Positions 1 to 12,695 of a stretch of DNA of 62,453 bases are shown in pieces. Source of the DNA: Saccoglossus kowalevskii. Its lineage: Eukaryota; Hemichordata; Enteropneusta; Harrimaniidae. Positions within the stretch are counted from its first letter, which is position 1, and each line of letters starts with the position of its first letter. Position numbers and translations under genes: made by a program. Where the stretch lies: assembly GCF_000003605.2 (NCBI RefSeq), contig NW_003122908.1, positions 1,067,259 through 1,129,711 on the forward strand, written 5' to 3'. Under the pieces are notes generated by a model. It was not told the origin of the DNA and made no database searches. It saw only the letters and a list, made by a program, of their open reading frames with translations.

Positions 1-418
1 GGGCAGATGCAGGTAGGGCGGAATTAAAAAAAAAATCACAAAATCAAAATCAAAGTAAAATAATAAAATAAAAGGGCATTAATAACAAAAGTAATAAAAA
101 ATAAAATTAAAATAAGTTTATAGCCAAAATAATTAAAGCCCGTACACTACATCAGATTTTAATCAGATTGTTGAAGGAGCAACTAATATTTTTCAACCTG
201 GTATTTTTTTTAGATTTTAATTTTCATTCTTTTCGTCTGTTTTTTCGAGTTTAAAAAATGTGAGCTGGCTGGAGCCTTCATCCCTTGTCTATTTCTTACA
301 CTAGATACCAGCCGATCCTCCCCCCCCCCCGCTCATATTGAGTGCGTACAGTTGATCATAGTTCCTGGGTTCCCTGTGGCTTGACCCGACTGACTATATG
401 ATCTTTCTGTTCAACTGT
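1..418. other. AT-rich flank, no gene seen
   Basis: Runs of A and AT-rich text dominate, with a poly-C run near 321-330. I see no exon with coding character on either strand. The dehydrogenase whose first exon lies at 953-1122 runs through here on the minus strand, so this is probably its intron. Confidence 0.4.
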
Positions 419-422
419 TTAA

Positions 423-546
423 GCGCGGTGGTCGTCGCGTAGCCCGTGTTCGAATTTGATGTAAATAAACAATGTATTTTACACGCGTTGTATACGTCGC
501 TATGAGTCCCATATCGAACAGGACGCGGCACGACGACCGCCAGCCT
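423..546. mobile_element. 124-bp TTAA-flanked MITE (Kolobok/T2-like)
   Basis: TTAA at 419-422 and 547-550 flanks two inverted ends of about 30 bases. The left end reads GCGCGGTGGTCGTCGCG and the reverse complement of the right end reads AGGCTGGCGGTCGTCG, both continuing to GTTCG. The flank plus right end (TTAAAGGCTGG) fits the TTAAAGG start known for T2 MITEs of the Kolobok superfamily. The GGTGGTCGTCGCG core recurs in the elements at 18268 and 42244. It is too small to code for anything. Confidence 0.7.
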
Positions 547-786
547 TTAAGCTAGGATTTATTACCGTTATTATTATTATATTGTCACGTGATTTGTTCC
601 ACCTTATGTGTAATGTCTTAAGTATCTTTATTGTAATTTGTATATACCAATTCGTATATACCGAACAAATGACCCCGATTGAAGTTCATGTATTTCGTGA
701 CGTCGCCAGTTCGTGTGTCACGGTAGATACGGCTTCTGGAATTGTGCCCTGGTCGTTAAAGTGGAACCTGTGTTCAATATATCAGA

Positions 787-926
787 TAGCTGTGGTTCCA
801 AAGCTCTGCTTGTGTCGATCTGACGATATATTGAACGTATGGTATTGCCGACACAGTAGAGCTAATGCCATACGACGTTTGATATACCATCAGATCGACA
901 CAGGCAGAGCTATGGTCCCACAGCTA
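787..926. repeat. Long imperfect hairpin (foldback)
   Basis: The left arm starts TAGCTGTGG and continues through GTGTCGATCTGA; the right arm, reverse-complemented, starts TAGCTGTGG and also reaches GTGTCGATCTGA. Inner arms continue the pairing (ATATTGAACGT...GTATGG against ATATCAAACGTCGTATGG) around a loop near 848-864. It lies about 25 bases past the splice donor of the dehydrogenase exon, inside its intron. It may be a MITE or foldback element; I found no target duplication. Confidence 0.7.
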
Positions 927-952
927 TATATCAGACTACTGAATTACTATAC

Positions 953-1122
953 CTTTGCAATTGTTCTTTGAGAGGTTCAACGTCCACCTCAGACCGCCTT
1001 CCATGCAGAATAATATCAAATCCATTTTTTGCTAGGGACTTGGCAATCGCATAACCAATACCGTCACAGGACGTGGATCCGGTGATCAAAGCGACTTTTC
1101 CAACACCAGCTGCAACAGCCAT
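953..1122 (-). CDS. First exon of a short-chain dehydrogenase/reductase (partial)
   Basis: The minus strand starts with ATG at 1122 and encodes MAVAAGVGKVALITG, then the cofactor-binding turn, a helix (YAIAKSLAKNGFDIIL) and HGRRSEVDVEPLKEQLQR. KVALITG, the glycine turn and the following helix are the Rossmann entry of classical SDR enzymes that bind NAD(P)H; the wording resembles 3-hydroxybutyrate dehydrogenase-like members. The exon ends at 953 with a clean donor, CAAAG|gtatag. Canonical SDRs have TGxxxGxG; here TGSTSCDGIG has two extra residues before GIG. Later exons, including the catalytic YxxxK, are not found and presumably lie left of the window. The family is clear; the substrate is not. 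Confidence 0.75.
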
Positions 1123-1433
1123 CGTATCTGCGATGAACTTTGCCCTAACACTCTACCGCTGAGGGCAGCATTAAAATTTAAGTATACTAGGGAAGCTAGA
1201 TATTGGAATAATGATGAATTAAATAGTATACGTGTCAAATATACATAAACATAGATAATATGTGTTTTTATAGTTATTTTCTTTATCGGTTTTCCACGTA
1301 TCGGATAAATAGAGAAAGTCGTACGTATGGCATAAGGAATATTTAACAGCGCCATCACCAACTAATGACGATTGCGCTTTATCTCAACGACGTGCGCGAT
1401 TGCGTTTCGCTATGAAGAAGATATTGCGCTTAA

Positions 1434-1968
1434 GGTAGAAGCCTAGTCATAGTTTTTGACAAAATTAGTCATAAATAGCATGATAATGTTCATTATGTAC
1501 AATCATGAAGCTCTATGAAGTCCTATGGTACAATGAAATAGCATTATTTTGTGTTTTACAGTTAAGCTTTTTGAGAAATGTGTCCTAATATTTGTTGAAA
1601 ATTGGTAATTTTAGAACAATTCCATAGAACACAATGTTAAAAAAAAAATGCATTTTTTGACACTTTTTAAAACCCAGATTTTTTTTAATATTCCAGAACA
1701 ACAAAAAGTACTCAATCATTAATAATATATGATTTTTTCAGCCTATGTCGTCCAACTGTCTAGATTTTGAGATATTGCATAATATCTCTGCCATAGGAAC
1801 CTGTGGTAAAAGTGTTATAATAGTGTCAAAATGGCAACTTTCCACTAACATACAACCATCAATTTCTCCCAACTTTTTTTAGGTCAATATTCTTATATTG
1901 CCTTGGAGTTCAGTTTATCGCAAAATGAATAAATTCTGGGTATTTTAATTTATGAGTAGGCTTCTACC
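1434..1968. mobile_element. 535-bp TTAA-flanked DNA transposon, non-autonomous
   Basis: TTAA at 1430-1433 and 1969-1972 flanks inverted ends: GGTAGAAGCCTAGTCATA on the left and, reverse-complemented, GGTAGAAGCCTACTCATA on the right. The interior is AT-rich with no reading frame. A TTAA target is typical of Kolobok and piggyBac elements. The GGTAG start is shared with the element at 51999. Confidence 0.75.
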
Positions 1969-1972
1969 TTAA

Positions 1973-3287
1973 AACAAAATAGACGCGGAATGACATGACT
2001 TCATTTTCGGACAAGCCGCGTACCAGACTTGTAAAAGCCATGTAATAATTATATATAACCTCAGGGTATTTCCTCTTTGGTTGACGTTAGCAGGCACGTG
2101 TGATTACCGCCAGTTTGTTTATCTATCCGAGCCACATGTGACTGATACAATCCGTAGTTATGGGACCGTGAACAACCATGGCAACATCGTACAATTTCCG
2201 ACAGCGCGTACAGTCAATAAAGTTCGGCAGTATGTTACGTAACTCTGTGGTGATATGGGTTTTTGATCTGCCCTGTCTTACGCCACATTGTGGTGATATT
2301 CAAGTTTCCGACAAACAATAAATATATTAATATTGCCAATTTTCCTGTTTTGTAGAACAGTTTGTTTCATGGAAAGGTTGACATGGGCTAAACAAATCGT
2401 TAGGAAGGAAGTGAGATACATTGCCACAGCTTCAAATAATCCAATAGTTATGCGCTGAATCAAATTATCTTATAAGCGAACTAATATCGTTTTCAGGTGG
2501 AATATTGTATAAGGGGAATTTATAAAAATGACAAACACTGCGCGGTTTTCTATTTCAACGTCAGCACCAGCCTGATCAGAAATAATTGCAGTGTTCTTAA
2601 ACAGTTCGGATCAACTAGTTACAAGACAATATATTTTTTTGTATAATTATGTAGTCTCCAGGCCTAACATTATCATGTTGTATATATGACATGTCTGTTG
2701 TAAGTTACCGGCAATGAAAATATGATTTCGAAACGCAATACTAATAATAATAAATTACCGACACGAATTTTGTGTTTGTACGGATATGTTACAAAATAAA
2801 CGAAATGGCATTCTCTTCCATCTGAGGAGCATTTAGTTAAATGAAATCACCAATTTTGGTATTAGCATGAGCGGAAAAACACAGTTTTGACCTTTTTCAT
2901 AACGTCTATTTGCGGAAAAGTGAAATTATAATTTATTCTACAGATGTGCGTTTACAGTTTGACTGCAAGCTAAATGACCGAACATAATCATTTAGGGATT
3001 TCTTCATTTAGTGATAGTATAGTAATCATTAACAATGAGAAAAACAATTCTTGAGTGCCAATTATCATCAAGGTAAAATTATTACTGGCAGGCAGGCTTG
3101 TATTTCGAAATCCCCCCAGAATCACGATTTTCTTTTTCAAATCTGACCAATAACAATGCATTGACGAACGTACTATAAGTATATACCATGGTATATGTTA
3201 GTAATTTAAATATATTCTGTTCTGTGCAACATCGTTGTATCCCATCATATCCGGCTTACTGAAACGGCAACGGTTGACTGATACATC
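1973..3287. other. Upstream region of the GPCR, no gene seen
   Basis: AT-rich sequence with no convincing exon on either strand. It must contain the promoter of the receptor at 3288, but I cannot point to a specific element. Confidence 0.35.
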
Positions 3288-4259
3288 ATGAATAACAGCA
3301 ACAGCACGACCGAGAACAGCGACATTACAGCTGCAAACGAAGCCCCCAAATGGGTGACTCAATTTACCGGTTATATAGAGCTGATTTTCACAGTAGTGGC
3401 CTTATTTGGAAACATTGTATTTGTTGTTGCTGTACTCATCAGGAAGCGGCTGCGCACCACTGCAAACTTGTTCTTGGTCAATCTCGCCTTCACAGATATT
3501 ATAGCAGCGCTGCTCGTCTCGACCTTCGCCGCTGCAGCCCATCTTCGCCGTGGATGGTTCTGGGGACATACATACTGCATTGTACACTCTGTGATACAAC
3601 CATTCTTACTAAGTATTTCACTTTACGTTAGTGCCTGTATCGCCTTCAATCGATACGTGTACATCGTACATAGAGAAAAATATCAAAAAATCAACAACAA
3701 ATTCAGCGTTGTTATTTTCCTACTCTTTTCCTGGCTGTTTCCCATAATCGTCAGAGGCCAGCAGTTTCTCAAGTCACCGTTTTTCTACTCATCGTCAGTA
3801 TATAGATGTCGTTACAGCACTACCCAGGTAATCACGGCGCTGATAATTTACGTCCCGTGCGCTATTGTTGTCATTTGCTACACGCGCATTTTCATCTATG
3901 TCCGTAAAAGCAGATTACGAGTCCAGGCTCACCAGCAAAGTCTGCCAAACACAGCTACAAACAATACACCGAAAGGTCCCAGCAAACAAGAACTTCGCAT
4001 GATCGCCGTCTTTTCCAGCGTGTTTATTCTGATTCTGATGGGGTACCTGCCATTCATCATTCTTGTGAGTGTATATCAGGCAAAAGGACAGAGACCTCCT
4101 GTTGGCATAACCATTTTACTTTACCCATGTTTACATCTTGCAGGAGTTCTAAACCCAATCATTTACGGACTGAGCAACAGACATTTCCGTGCGGCTTACA
4201 AAGATATTTTCACAAAATTTTCAAATTCAAACTCTGTCATCGTTGATGTGAATATATAA
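3288..4259 (+). CDS. Rhodopsin-family (class A) GPCR, melatonin-receptor-like, single exon
   Basis: A 323-aa seven-helix receptor in one exon. The N-terminus has sequons at N2 and N5. Class A anchors are all visible: GN at 41-42, LAFTD with D70, the disulfide pair C97 and C174, NRY at 121-123 in place of DRY, W149, P190, P255, and NPIIY at 289-293. IAFNRYVYIVH after helix 3 and IIYGLSNRHFR after helix 7 resemble melatonin receptors and related invertebrate orphans, which also use NRY. Helix 6 has GYLP where most have CWxP, so the toggle tryptophan is absent. Loop 3 is short and the tail is about 20 residues past helix 8. It is intact and intronless, possibly retroposed. I infer a Gi-type peptide or amine receptor; the ligand is unknown. 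Confidence 0.93.
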   Translation: MNNSNSTTENSDITAANEAPKWVTQFTGYIELIFTVVALFGNIVFVVAVLIRKRLRTTANLFLVNLAFTDIIAALLVSTFAAAAHLRRGWFWGHTYCIVHSVIQPFLLSISLYVSACIAFNRYVYIVHREKYQKINNKFSVVIFLLFSWLFPIIVRGQQFLKSPFFYSSSVYRCRYSTTQVITALIIYVPCAIVVICYTRIFIYVRKSRLRVQAHQQSLPNTATNNTPKGPSKQELRMIAVFSSVFILILMGYLPFIILVSVYQAKGQRPPVGITILLYPCLHLAGVLNPIIYGLSNRHFRAAYKDIFTKFSNSNSVIVDVNI

Positions 4260-5913
4260 CTCGGGTTAGATAGACATACACATTAATGTTTAATCAACTT
4301 TTATGGACGGCATCTTATGTATACTGTGTTTCCATCAATGTTGTGTGTTTAACCGTTATTGTTGAATATTGAATCCGAACTGTTATATTTACGAACAATT
4401 ATACGTGAATGTGCGCTATACATTTACATTTTGGAATGTAATCGTTTGATACATAATATTTTTGTTTTTGAAAATAATGTTTCATTGATACATGTATAGT
4501 GTATATTACTTTTGATTCGTTAACATATTGTATTTTGAGAACATTTAATATCACTTTATTGAGAGCATATTTAGATGTATTCTAACTTGTTTCTGTGGGG
4601 AGATTGATGGACCATTTAACATTAATGTTATTTCTACATTAATTGTGTGTAAATTTATGTTTATAGTTTATATTTATAAAATGAAGCTGTTTAATTCAGT
4701 ATCCACAAGCCGGCCGTGTTTTCTTCTTGATAATGTGTGATAGGGATATCTGTGCTATTTGGTGTGCTCGTAGTGGGGAATACCAATCAATAATGTATTA
4801 AGTACATCAATATAACTCACTGGTGGATGCGATGTTTAGTGAAAAAAAGGTTTCAGGACTTTATGTGTTTGTGTTCAACTGTATATGTCTACTGGGCCTG
4901 GTGCATGTGGTCCTGGCCCCGGAGTATGCTAGTCACTGTGCGAAAAAAATGAATTGACAAAGCATCATGTTGTATGTCAAAGTGAACTAAAACGTCCGTC
5001 AGTTTACCAGATGTACACGGAGTTCACCCAAGTCGCTAATTGTAAATCATCATATCAAGTATACGCACAATTGGTACAAAGTGTTGCAAAGTCTTCAGGT
5101 TCATGAAGTAATTTTTAAACTTGATGTAGTCAGTTTCCAAGGATGAACTTCAGCACCAATATAACGAAAATGACCTTAGTGTATTGTACCCTTATTTAAC
5201 CTTATTGAACATACAATTTGTTAAGGAGCCAAAAACTGAGAATATTTATTTTATTTTAGACCACACTTCACATAATCTTTTTGTCAGTTCCTAATCATAC
5301 TCGAAACTATTTGCACTAATGTTCCACTCACTCTACTGGTTTATTTTGATACAAAATTCATAAAACGAACGGAATTACAATCTCCCAATCGCATTTTTAT
5401 TGAAAACGTAGTAGTTTTGAGAAGCAACAAATAATATCGCATACTAGTATTTGAATTTCCTAATAATTTATACCGAGGTGTAAAAATTTACGCTCACGCC
5501 TCACAGCTCCATATTACACAGAATTCACTATGATTCTCATCATTGACAATTCATTTTGCTAAAACTGACATTTTAGACCATATTTAAAACGGGGGAGGTG
5601 GGTGTGCTGTCAGTATTAGTTTTACAAAGTTCGTTTAATTTGCAAATGGCTCCAGAAATGTCCAATTTACCACAAAGCCTGGCGAAAGCAATTTATAATA
5701 AAGGCACTAAAATGTTGTCAACCCTAATACTAGTCTTCATAACGTGGCAGCTAATCTGCATATTTCATTCATTCAAAGACAAAAGAAGGTTTTGAGTTCT
5801 GAACTAAGTTTAGTTTATGTTTACTTAAAATACTACTTTACTAGCAATACCTAAAACTATTCAGCAATTCGAAGAAAATATATTTTACATAATTTACGAT
5901 TACAATCAATGTG
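4260..5913. other. 3' flank of the GPCR, no gene seen
   Basis: AT-rich, with several stretches that could be 3' UTR. Short open frames here, for instance 5598-5795, show no family resemblance or codon bias. Confidence 0.35.

Positions 5914-5974
<61 letters not shown>
5914..5974. repeat. (AAT)n microsatellite
   Basis: About 20 uninterrupted ATA/AAT triplets. Confidence 0.95.
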
Positions 5975-5977
<3 letters not shown>

Positions 5978-7799
5978 CACACACATAGCAGTCCGTCATC
6001 TGCCGAATTTATATGCTTCTCACAAAGTGAGATTTATGGTAAGAGTCGCATTAGGCTGATAGATGATGAACTCCGCTAAAAATACATGTTTTAGCTGTTG
6101 CCATGGCAACGATGAGCTATGGTTTTTAGCAGATTTTACCACCTAACATGAGTTAAGGTGTGACGATGCCTGTCAAGTTTATACAAAATCGACAGATACG
6201 TGAAAGCGCTAAACACACACTTAAACACACAGACAGTACAAGGGCAATCCTAGCGGATCGGATCACTAACAAACCGCAGTTCAATAATCAGTAGCAAGGA
6301 AATAAAGTGTTTTTATGTTATTATTTCTTGTTTATGGCTTATCAAATTGTAATTCTTTCGATTCCTGCAATCAGGCTATGACTAATGGTATACTCAACCG
6401 ACCATGTATAATTTTTCAAAAATTTGATTAAGTAGAATGTTTCAAATTGGCCAAGGCCAAAGCATATGTAACTTTGTCGAAGCACAATGTTTTCAGAAAC
6501 GAAGAGAAGTGGCCGTGAAAATAAGTTGTATTTATACATATATATGTCTGAACAAGATATGTTGCTAAATGCATATAGTCATATAATTTTAGACGACAAA
6601 TATCACAAATACTACAAATATAAATTGTTGGAAAAATACACGGCATTTTCGATAAACGTTGTAAACGAACATATAAACAGACAGGGTCCATATATAATCA
6701 GGTATAATTAATAATAGTAAGCGGTATCTTGTTGTCTTCGCAGGATGGCGAGATTCTTAGTTAAGTTGGAAAATTACACCGGAAATTACAAAATTCCCTA
6801 ACGGAATACCCCCAACACAATTTAAACTGTTATAATGATTGTTGAACACTCAATATATTCACTAATAATAATTCGACTTTTACAGGAAACAAAAAATGTC
6901 ATGCCATTAAAACGTCTATATTAATTTAACATGTCACATTACCCAGCAATCATAGATAGATGCCTCTATTCAACTAAACATATTTGTTAACAGTTATCAC
7001 ATGGCCATGGTGTCGCAGCGTATTATTCATAATTATAACGTTTACATGAATGATCAATCATATTCATGATTCATAATTAACAGATAGAGAAAGAGTCGTG
7101 ATGCTGCACTGGGTAACACGATTTGCTTTAATATATATTAAGAACATTTACTAATATTTATGTCATGAAAAAATAAAATATCTTGTAGACAATTTATTAA
7201 ATACTAACAATACATTAGTAATTTTATATGTTCTTAATTGCTAGTAATTAACGATTTTCTATTTAAAAGAATGTACTCATGGAAGCGTGTTTTTTTTTGC
7301 TTTAATTATAAGTTGTCATGGTTAATAAATGTTAACAGTACTGTATCCGTAACACAGTCCCCCATGTAATTTATATTAGTCTGGTTCTGTATTTATGCCA
7401 TGTGCCACACATCAAATTTATATGGATAAGTTTCATCACCAACCCCTGCAGTTCTATGTCAATTTTATATGAATTTGTCTTAAGAGCGTCATCTGAACTA
7501 TTTGTTCACTTCATCGTTTCAAGTTCTTCTTTTTATTATTTCTATTTATGCTGATTTCCACATATCCAGAAAGAAACCATTGAATTTCTCATTTTGATAG
7601 TGATCAATATCAACATGTACAAGCACGCTGTGAAGAACATATCTACGTAAAACCACGACACTCGCCTTGGTAGCGAAAAATAAATGACATTATTATACAC
7701 CTGTCACCGAACGCCATAAGTTACAGCGTGCCGTAATTTAAGGAAATACGAATTACAAATATGCAATGATAATATATAATCATAAAAACAAACTGCCAT

Positions 7800-7960
7800 C
7801 ATAGTTTGACCGGACTCCACACAAAGAAGTTCGTTGATTCTGTTCTAACCCTTTGGGATTTCGGCATTCCCATGATGAATTCTTGGAAGGAAGATATGTA
7901 TATTAATAAGGTTATTACGAGGATACCTCAAAGTACGAACGAAGACAGTACAGCGGAAGT
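7800..7960 (+). repeat. Dispersed repeat, inverted copy near 43200-43400
   Basis: The text TTTGACCGGACTCCACACAA and what follows matches the reverse complement of 43200-43400. The plus-strand frame here (7806-7994) stays open for 62 codons, but the other copy is broken, so it reads as an interspersed repeat rather than a gene. Confidence 0.55.
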
Positions 7961-9429
7961 GTCGACCGATGTGACGGCGTACCGTCTAATATAAATTATT
8001 TGATATATTGTTAATCCTGAAGAATAAGATATATATGGATGATAGGGTAACTTGTATAATACACACGTTTACGTAGGCGTCATGTGGGTGACAGGAATGG
8101 ACAAAAGGACAAATGTTTTGCACACGCTGTACATATGAGAGGTAAGGAAGGTGGCACCGGTAATCTAATCTGTCGCTGTCAATTTCATAACAATTAACAT
8201 GTACGCTTACTCTTGCAGCATCCAATGATACTGCGATGTACTAGAAATATCAAAGGTCGAGACATTTAGTACACAAGTAGATCAAATAAGCGTTATGAAA
8301 ATGTCACGACATCGTCATTGAGTGAGGTTGCTCTTAGTGACCTATTTGACCATATTATCTAGTTATGCTACACAGTGGAAATGAAGGTCACGGAAACATG
8401 ACATTTAGGGTATAAAAAGTCCTGCAATAGGGTATTCTGAGTGTTCGAGAATCACGATCCGATCACAGTAAAGCTACATTCACTGGTTATGTTGCCACGA
8501 ATAGTAATAAATAAATAAATTATTGAAAGTCAAGTCAAAGTTCCAATACCAGCTGTATCACTGCTGAATAAATATCCTTTATTTTTTGGTTGCCACAAAC
8601 AGATGTTTCTGAATATACATCAAAATTGAAAAAAAAAATCCTAATACGCAAGCTTCTTTTGTATGAATCTACACATGTCAATGCAAGGGACAATTCAAGT
8701 CAATTCCATTCAACACTCAATCGGCAATAAATAATGCAACATTTTCAACTAAGTCATCATTACGTATTATTTATACTCACATTGACCAGTGATGACAATG
8801 TGAATTTTCACTCCCGGTCTTTCGCGCACTTTCATACACAAAACCGACTAATCATTTCGTCTAAGTATACAACGCTATGATACACTTTCTCAGAACCTTT
8901 GAGACGCGTGCAGAAAAATTGTTTAAAAAAGATACTCCTTAGTAGTTTAAAAAAAATCTTCAAAACTCATAATCCTTGCTGAGCAAAGTTGTCAACAAAT
9001 ATATCCCATTTAGACATTTTTGCCAAACTAGGCCACTAAACACAGGGCAAATAAAGAATACTATTATAGACGAATGTAATATTATAGCTTGCGTATATTT
9101 CTTTCAAAACTTACATAATCATGATACAAATATTCTCATTCTGTTTTCATAACAAGTTTGCTCTAAATATCAACGTGCGATTTGGTTTGCAATCCAATTC
9201 GTTTTGAATCACAAGTGTCATTGTTGAAGAAACTACAATTTTAGCTGATGTTAAATTGTTGAGTTCGTAAGCTGCCTGCTTTTTATAGTATATAATGGCA
9301 GCTTCTCAATAAAACGTGTCACAGTGTAAGACCAGCTTATTCATATTGAGGGGAACACCCATATACCTCACACCGAATATTTCTTTCGCTGTTAGAATTG
9401 GGTAAACAAGACATTAGATTTGTAGTACT

Positions 9430-9580
9430 CGAAATAAAATAAGCACACACAAAATATCAAGTTAAAGCTTCTGGCTTTAATACTTCTCAAAATACAGAAA
9501 ATAATAAAATGAATAGAGGATTTCCTAGGGAAGTGTGCATCGGTAATAACCCACAATTCCAGGATGTAATAATATGCCAA
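9430..9580. repeat. Dispersed repeat, second copy at 34660-34830
   Basis: The two copies share AATATC(A/G)AGTTAAAGC, CTGGCTTTAATA and GGGAAGTGTGCAT in the same order and spacing. I could not find the ends. Confidence 0.55.
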
Positions 9581-10539
9581 TGTTAGTATAACATACCATT
9601 TACTATTATTCGTGTTTACTACAGATAATATTTCCGCGAATTTAACATTTTTATTTTTAGCTGTTTACAAAAATGACTAATTTTCCTTTTCGTGACATTT
9701 TACCATTTATTATAACAAATGAAAAAACCTTCTGGTCATATCTCAAATTGTGTTCAGTTACTTGCAATGTAAATATCATATATGTTCTTGGCTGTCATGG
9801 ATCATAACGAAATTCTGACGATTTAATATTTTTGTACGAAATTATGCTTAAGGATGTAGTAGAGGTTATTGCTATTGCAATTGCATAGCACATTTGTGAA
9901 GTAACATATTCTTTGAATCCCATAAAGTTATATATTTTTAGAAAGCTTATTTTTCAAAAAAATATGAAATAAATATTCCAACAAAAAAATGGCACCGTGT
10001 AATCACGTGATCACTGTGCAAATAGAGAGGTGTTATTTTCGAAGAAACCGAAATAAGGCCACAGAAATGATGTTCGCGGAATTCAGAGATACTATAGAAG
10101 GTTTGAATTTAATTTCCCAGTTCGTCTACTGTTGCGTGACCTAGATTTGTACCTCATAACGCTTTTTTAAAAACATCGTCAACGTTGTTTTGAAATATGG
10201 TACCTGTTTCAGAGATCACATAGGGGAGAGTTTTCTAAAGTCAAAGTGGTAAACAAACTATCTTTGCCAGATTTCATTAGCAGCTATCAGAGAATACCTA
10301 TGCCAAAAATCACCATCGTGGAGCAGTTGGGAGTCGAGATCAACTCTCTAGACTATCCCCAAATACCGATGTTTACTTAAGCGTGAACAATCACAAAAAA
10401 TAAAAAATATAAAACACACTGTATCTCAAATTTATTCAAAATGTATTACCCTCCTAAACCATCTCTACAATTGTTTTTTCTAGTTAAATGCATGCTTCAT
10501 ATATTGGTCTTTTATATGCGTATTCATTCCTATTGTTTC

Positions 10540-12000
10540 ACTCATGCTTGACCACGAAGGCAACGTTTTGATTATATTTACCATAGTTCAACTAACGTTC
10601 CCTTTTGGGTGTTGATCTTTAGTGGATAGTTATTTTCCGGCGCAGCGGAAAAGCAGTTATTTTTGCAATATCAGTCCTGTTTTGGGTTCGAAATTGAACA
10701 CGCACACAATTGCCCTCGAGGGTAATACACTTCTCATTTAAACTAAATTTCTTTGAATGTACCTTAACGATGTTTGATGAGTAAAGCTCGTGTCACAAGA
10801 ATAACGAGTTGCTTTTCCGACAGGTGACAGTGGTGCTTGTTATAATAAAACACAAATGCAAATCTAACGTCGCTGATCAGAAAAAGAAAACAGCACTTTT
10901 ACTGGAGTATTGAAATGGATTAGCTTCAGGATGAGACGCTTGGATAATTCATCTTTTTTATTCATACAATAGACTTGATTTTTGCCTGAACACAGCATTT
11001 TAAGGAACAAATTATGAAAAAGTAATTACCATGAAAACGTTTAGTGTCTGATTTTGTACTAATTAATAATTTTACGAAGATAAAAACGGGGTCGCAACAA
11101 TCACTGACAATTGGATACACATGTTCCGTTTAAGATATCATGAATTACAGACAAAGTTCTGGGGCTTCAAAGATATTTTAAATTTTTGTTGAGTGCTTAA
11201 GATAAACAATACAATTTTCTGATTGCATAACCCGCTCGAGCCAGAATGTGTACGAAATCTCGCAAGATTCGATTTTGTTTCTCTTCGGCAATGTATATAC
11301 CAAGATACGTTGTGGACAATTTGCTTAAAGTTTATTGTTTTTATCGTATATTTAGACTACAAAATATACAAAATATACAGCTCACTCTCGAAAAGGCCCA
11401 GTTACATGATCAATCCCATTTGGCACGGTTCGATTCCAAGGAAGGAACGTTTGTTCATTACCTTTAATGTGATTGTATACCCAAACGACTTTAGTAACAC
11501 TGCAGATTTCGGTGTGTTCAATTACATGACGTGCTGAAATCGGTATATGACCAGAAAGAAATCTACGATCCCACGAGTCATTCAAAAAATATAAACTTTA
11601 TTACGCTGTAATGTCTTGGTACCCAATACTCTGTGATGCCTATTGCAAGTTGAATTCCACACTTATAGACCATTTTGTCAGGTCAATAGTTTTGTAGATT
11701 TAATTGTGTGGAGAATGTATTCTGATATAGACCTCGTATACACACATTTCATTGACTATAGGCTAAAGAACAATATTTGTTGTGATAATATGTTAATTAT
11801 CTAGTTTGCATATCACTTTTGGGTGAAAATAAAGTTTCCCGCCTACTATAGTAATAGCATTTTGACCCGGTTTGCGCCAGCACCAGCTTATTTGTCTCTG
11901 GCCACATTTTGTTAGGAGTACAACAAATTATACAGACTTCCTTAATTCTATTGACTAGTACGATGCTAAATACGTTGGTGTTGGCTTGCGCATGCCCCAA
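10540..12000. repeat. Block P of unit 1, left part
   Basis: Matches 36826-38390 and, in part, 58990-59610 in the same orientation, with many small differences. Anchors in all copies include AAACTATTTAGACAT-like text near 11350, GGGTGAAAATAAAGTTTCCC near 11820 and TTGGCTTGCGCATGCCCCAA near 11980. Open frames in the three copies do not stay in register, so I do not call a gene. Confidence 0.75.
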
Positions 12001-12695
12001 AATGTCAACCTGATTTTCCCAATATTGTTACATGAAATGTGTCCCGTGAACGTTATCCACATTACCAGTATCATATGACAACAACACAGAAGAAACCAGC
12101 TCAAAGTATACTCGTATTTCGCGGTTTTTCCATGAAACTGAATGAACTTGAAATTTGACTTAATTATATGCACCAAAAGTTGCCACACATATGTTATGTT
12201 GTGCAACAGAAACAATCAAAAGCTAGGCAACAGGCAACCTAAGTATGGTGGACGTTATCCCACAAAGTTCAATAGAGAATATGACCTTGAAAAATAAACC
12301 ATTTACAAGAAAACGTAAATCAAATATGGTGTTTAACTGAATACTGGCTAATTTGATGACCTCACAAATAATAAAAATGAATTACTTGACCAAACAAACC
12401 TATTATTACATGTATTACACATGATAATATTGCATGTGTCAAAAAATATTGAAATTACGGTTTTTGCTCATTAAATATTCAAAATGGCCACCGTTATCAT
12501 ACAAAATATGAGGAAAATGAACACTGAATCCCAGTTTAATCATTGTTACGACTTGATTTTTATTGAGCAGACCCCAATGGTTAAAAAAATGTTGTATGGT
12601 AGAGTTGTGGGAGGGGGTGCACGATAGCCCATCCTGTCCAATGACCTTTCGAACGTTCACTGCTTTCCCTCTATAAGCAGGAAGTGCATTAACTT
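12001..12695. other. Insertion-derived sequence in block P, no gene seen
   Basis: The other two P copies lack this text; they pass from the TTGGCTTGCGCATGCCCC anchor straight to sequence equivalent to 15860. The stretch up to 15229 is therefore inserted or rearranged DNA. Confidence 0.4.

Larger units (their letters stand above)
5975..10480. other. Intergenic, AT-rich, with dispersed repeats only
   Basis: No exon with support is seen. A segment at 7800-7960 recurs in inverted orientation near 43200-43400, and 9430-9580 recurs near 34660-34830. GTATAAAAAG at 8410-8419 resembles a TATA box but no gene follows it. Confidence 0.35.

Noticed and set aside
582-971. 129-codon plus-strand frame
   Set aside because: It runs through the inverted repeat at 787-926 and into the antisense of the dehydrogenase exon, with no family signature.
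3350-3631. Other-frame and opposite-strand frames within the GPCR
   Set aside because: Shadows of the receptor coding sequence.
11797-12000. Minus-strand frame starting MGHAQANTN, also at 38159-38392
   Set aside because: Conserved only as DNA of block P; downstream codons diverge by frameshift.
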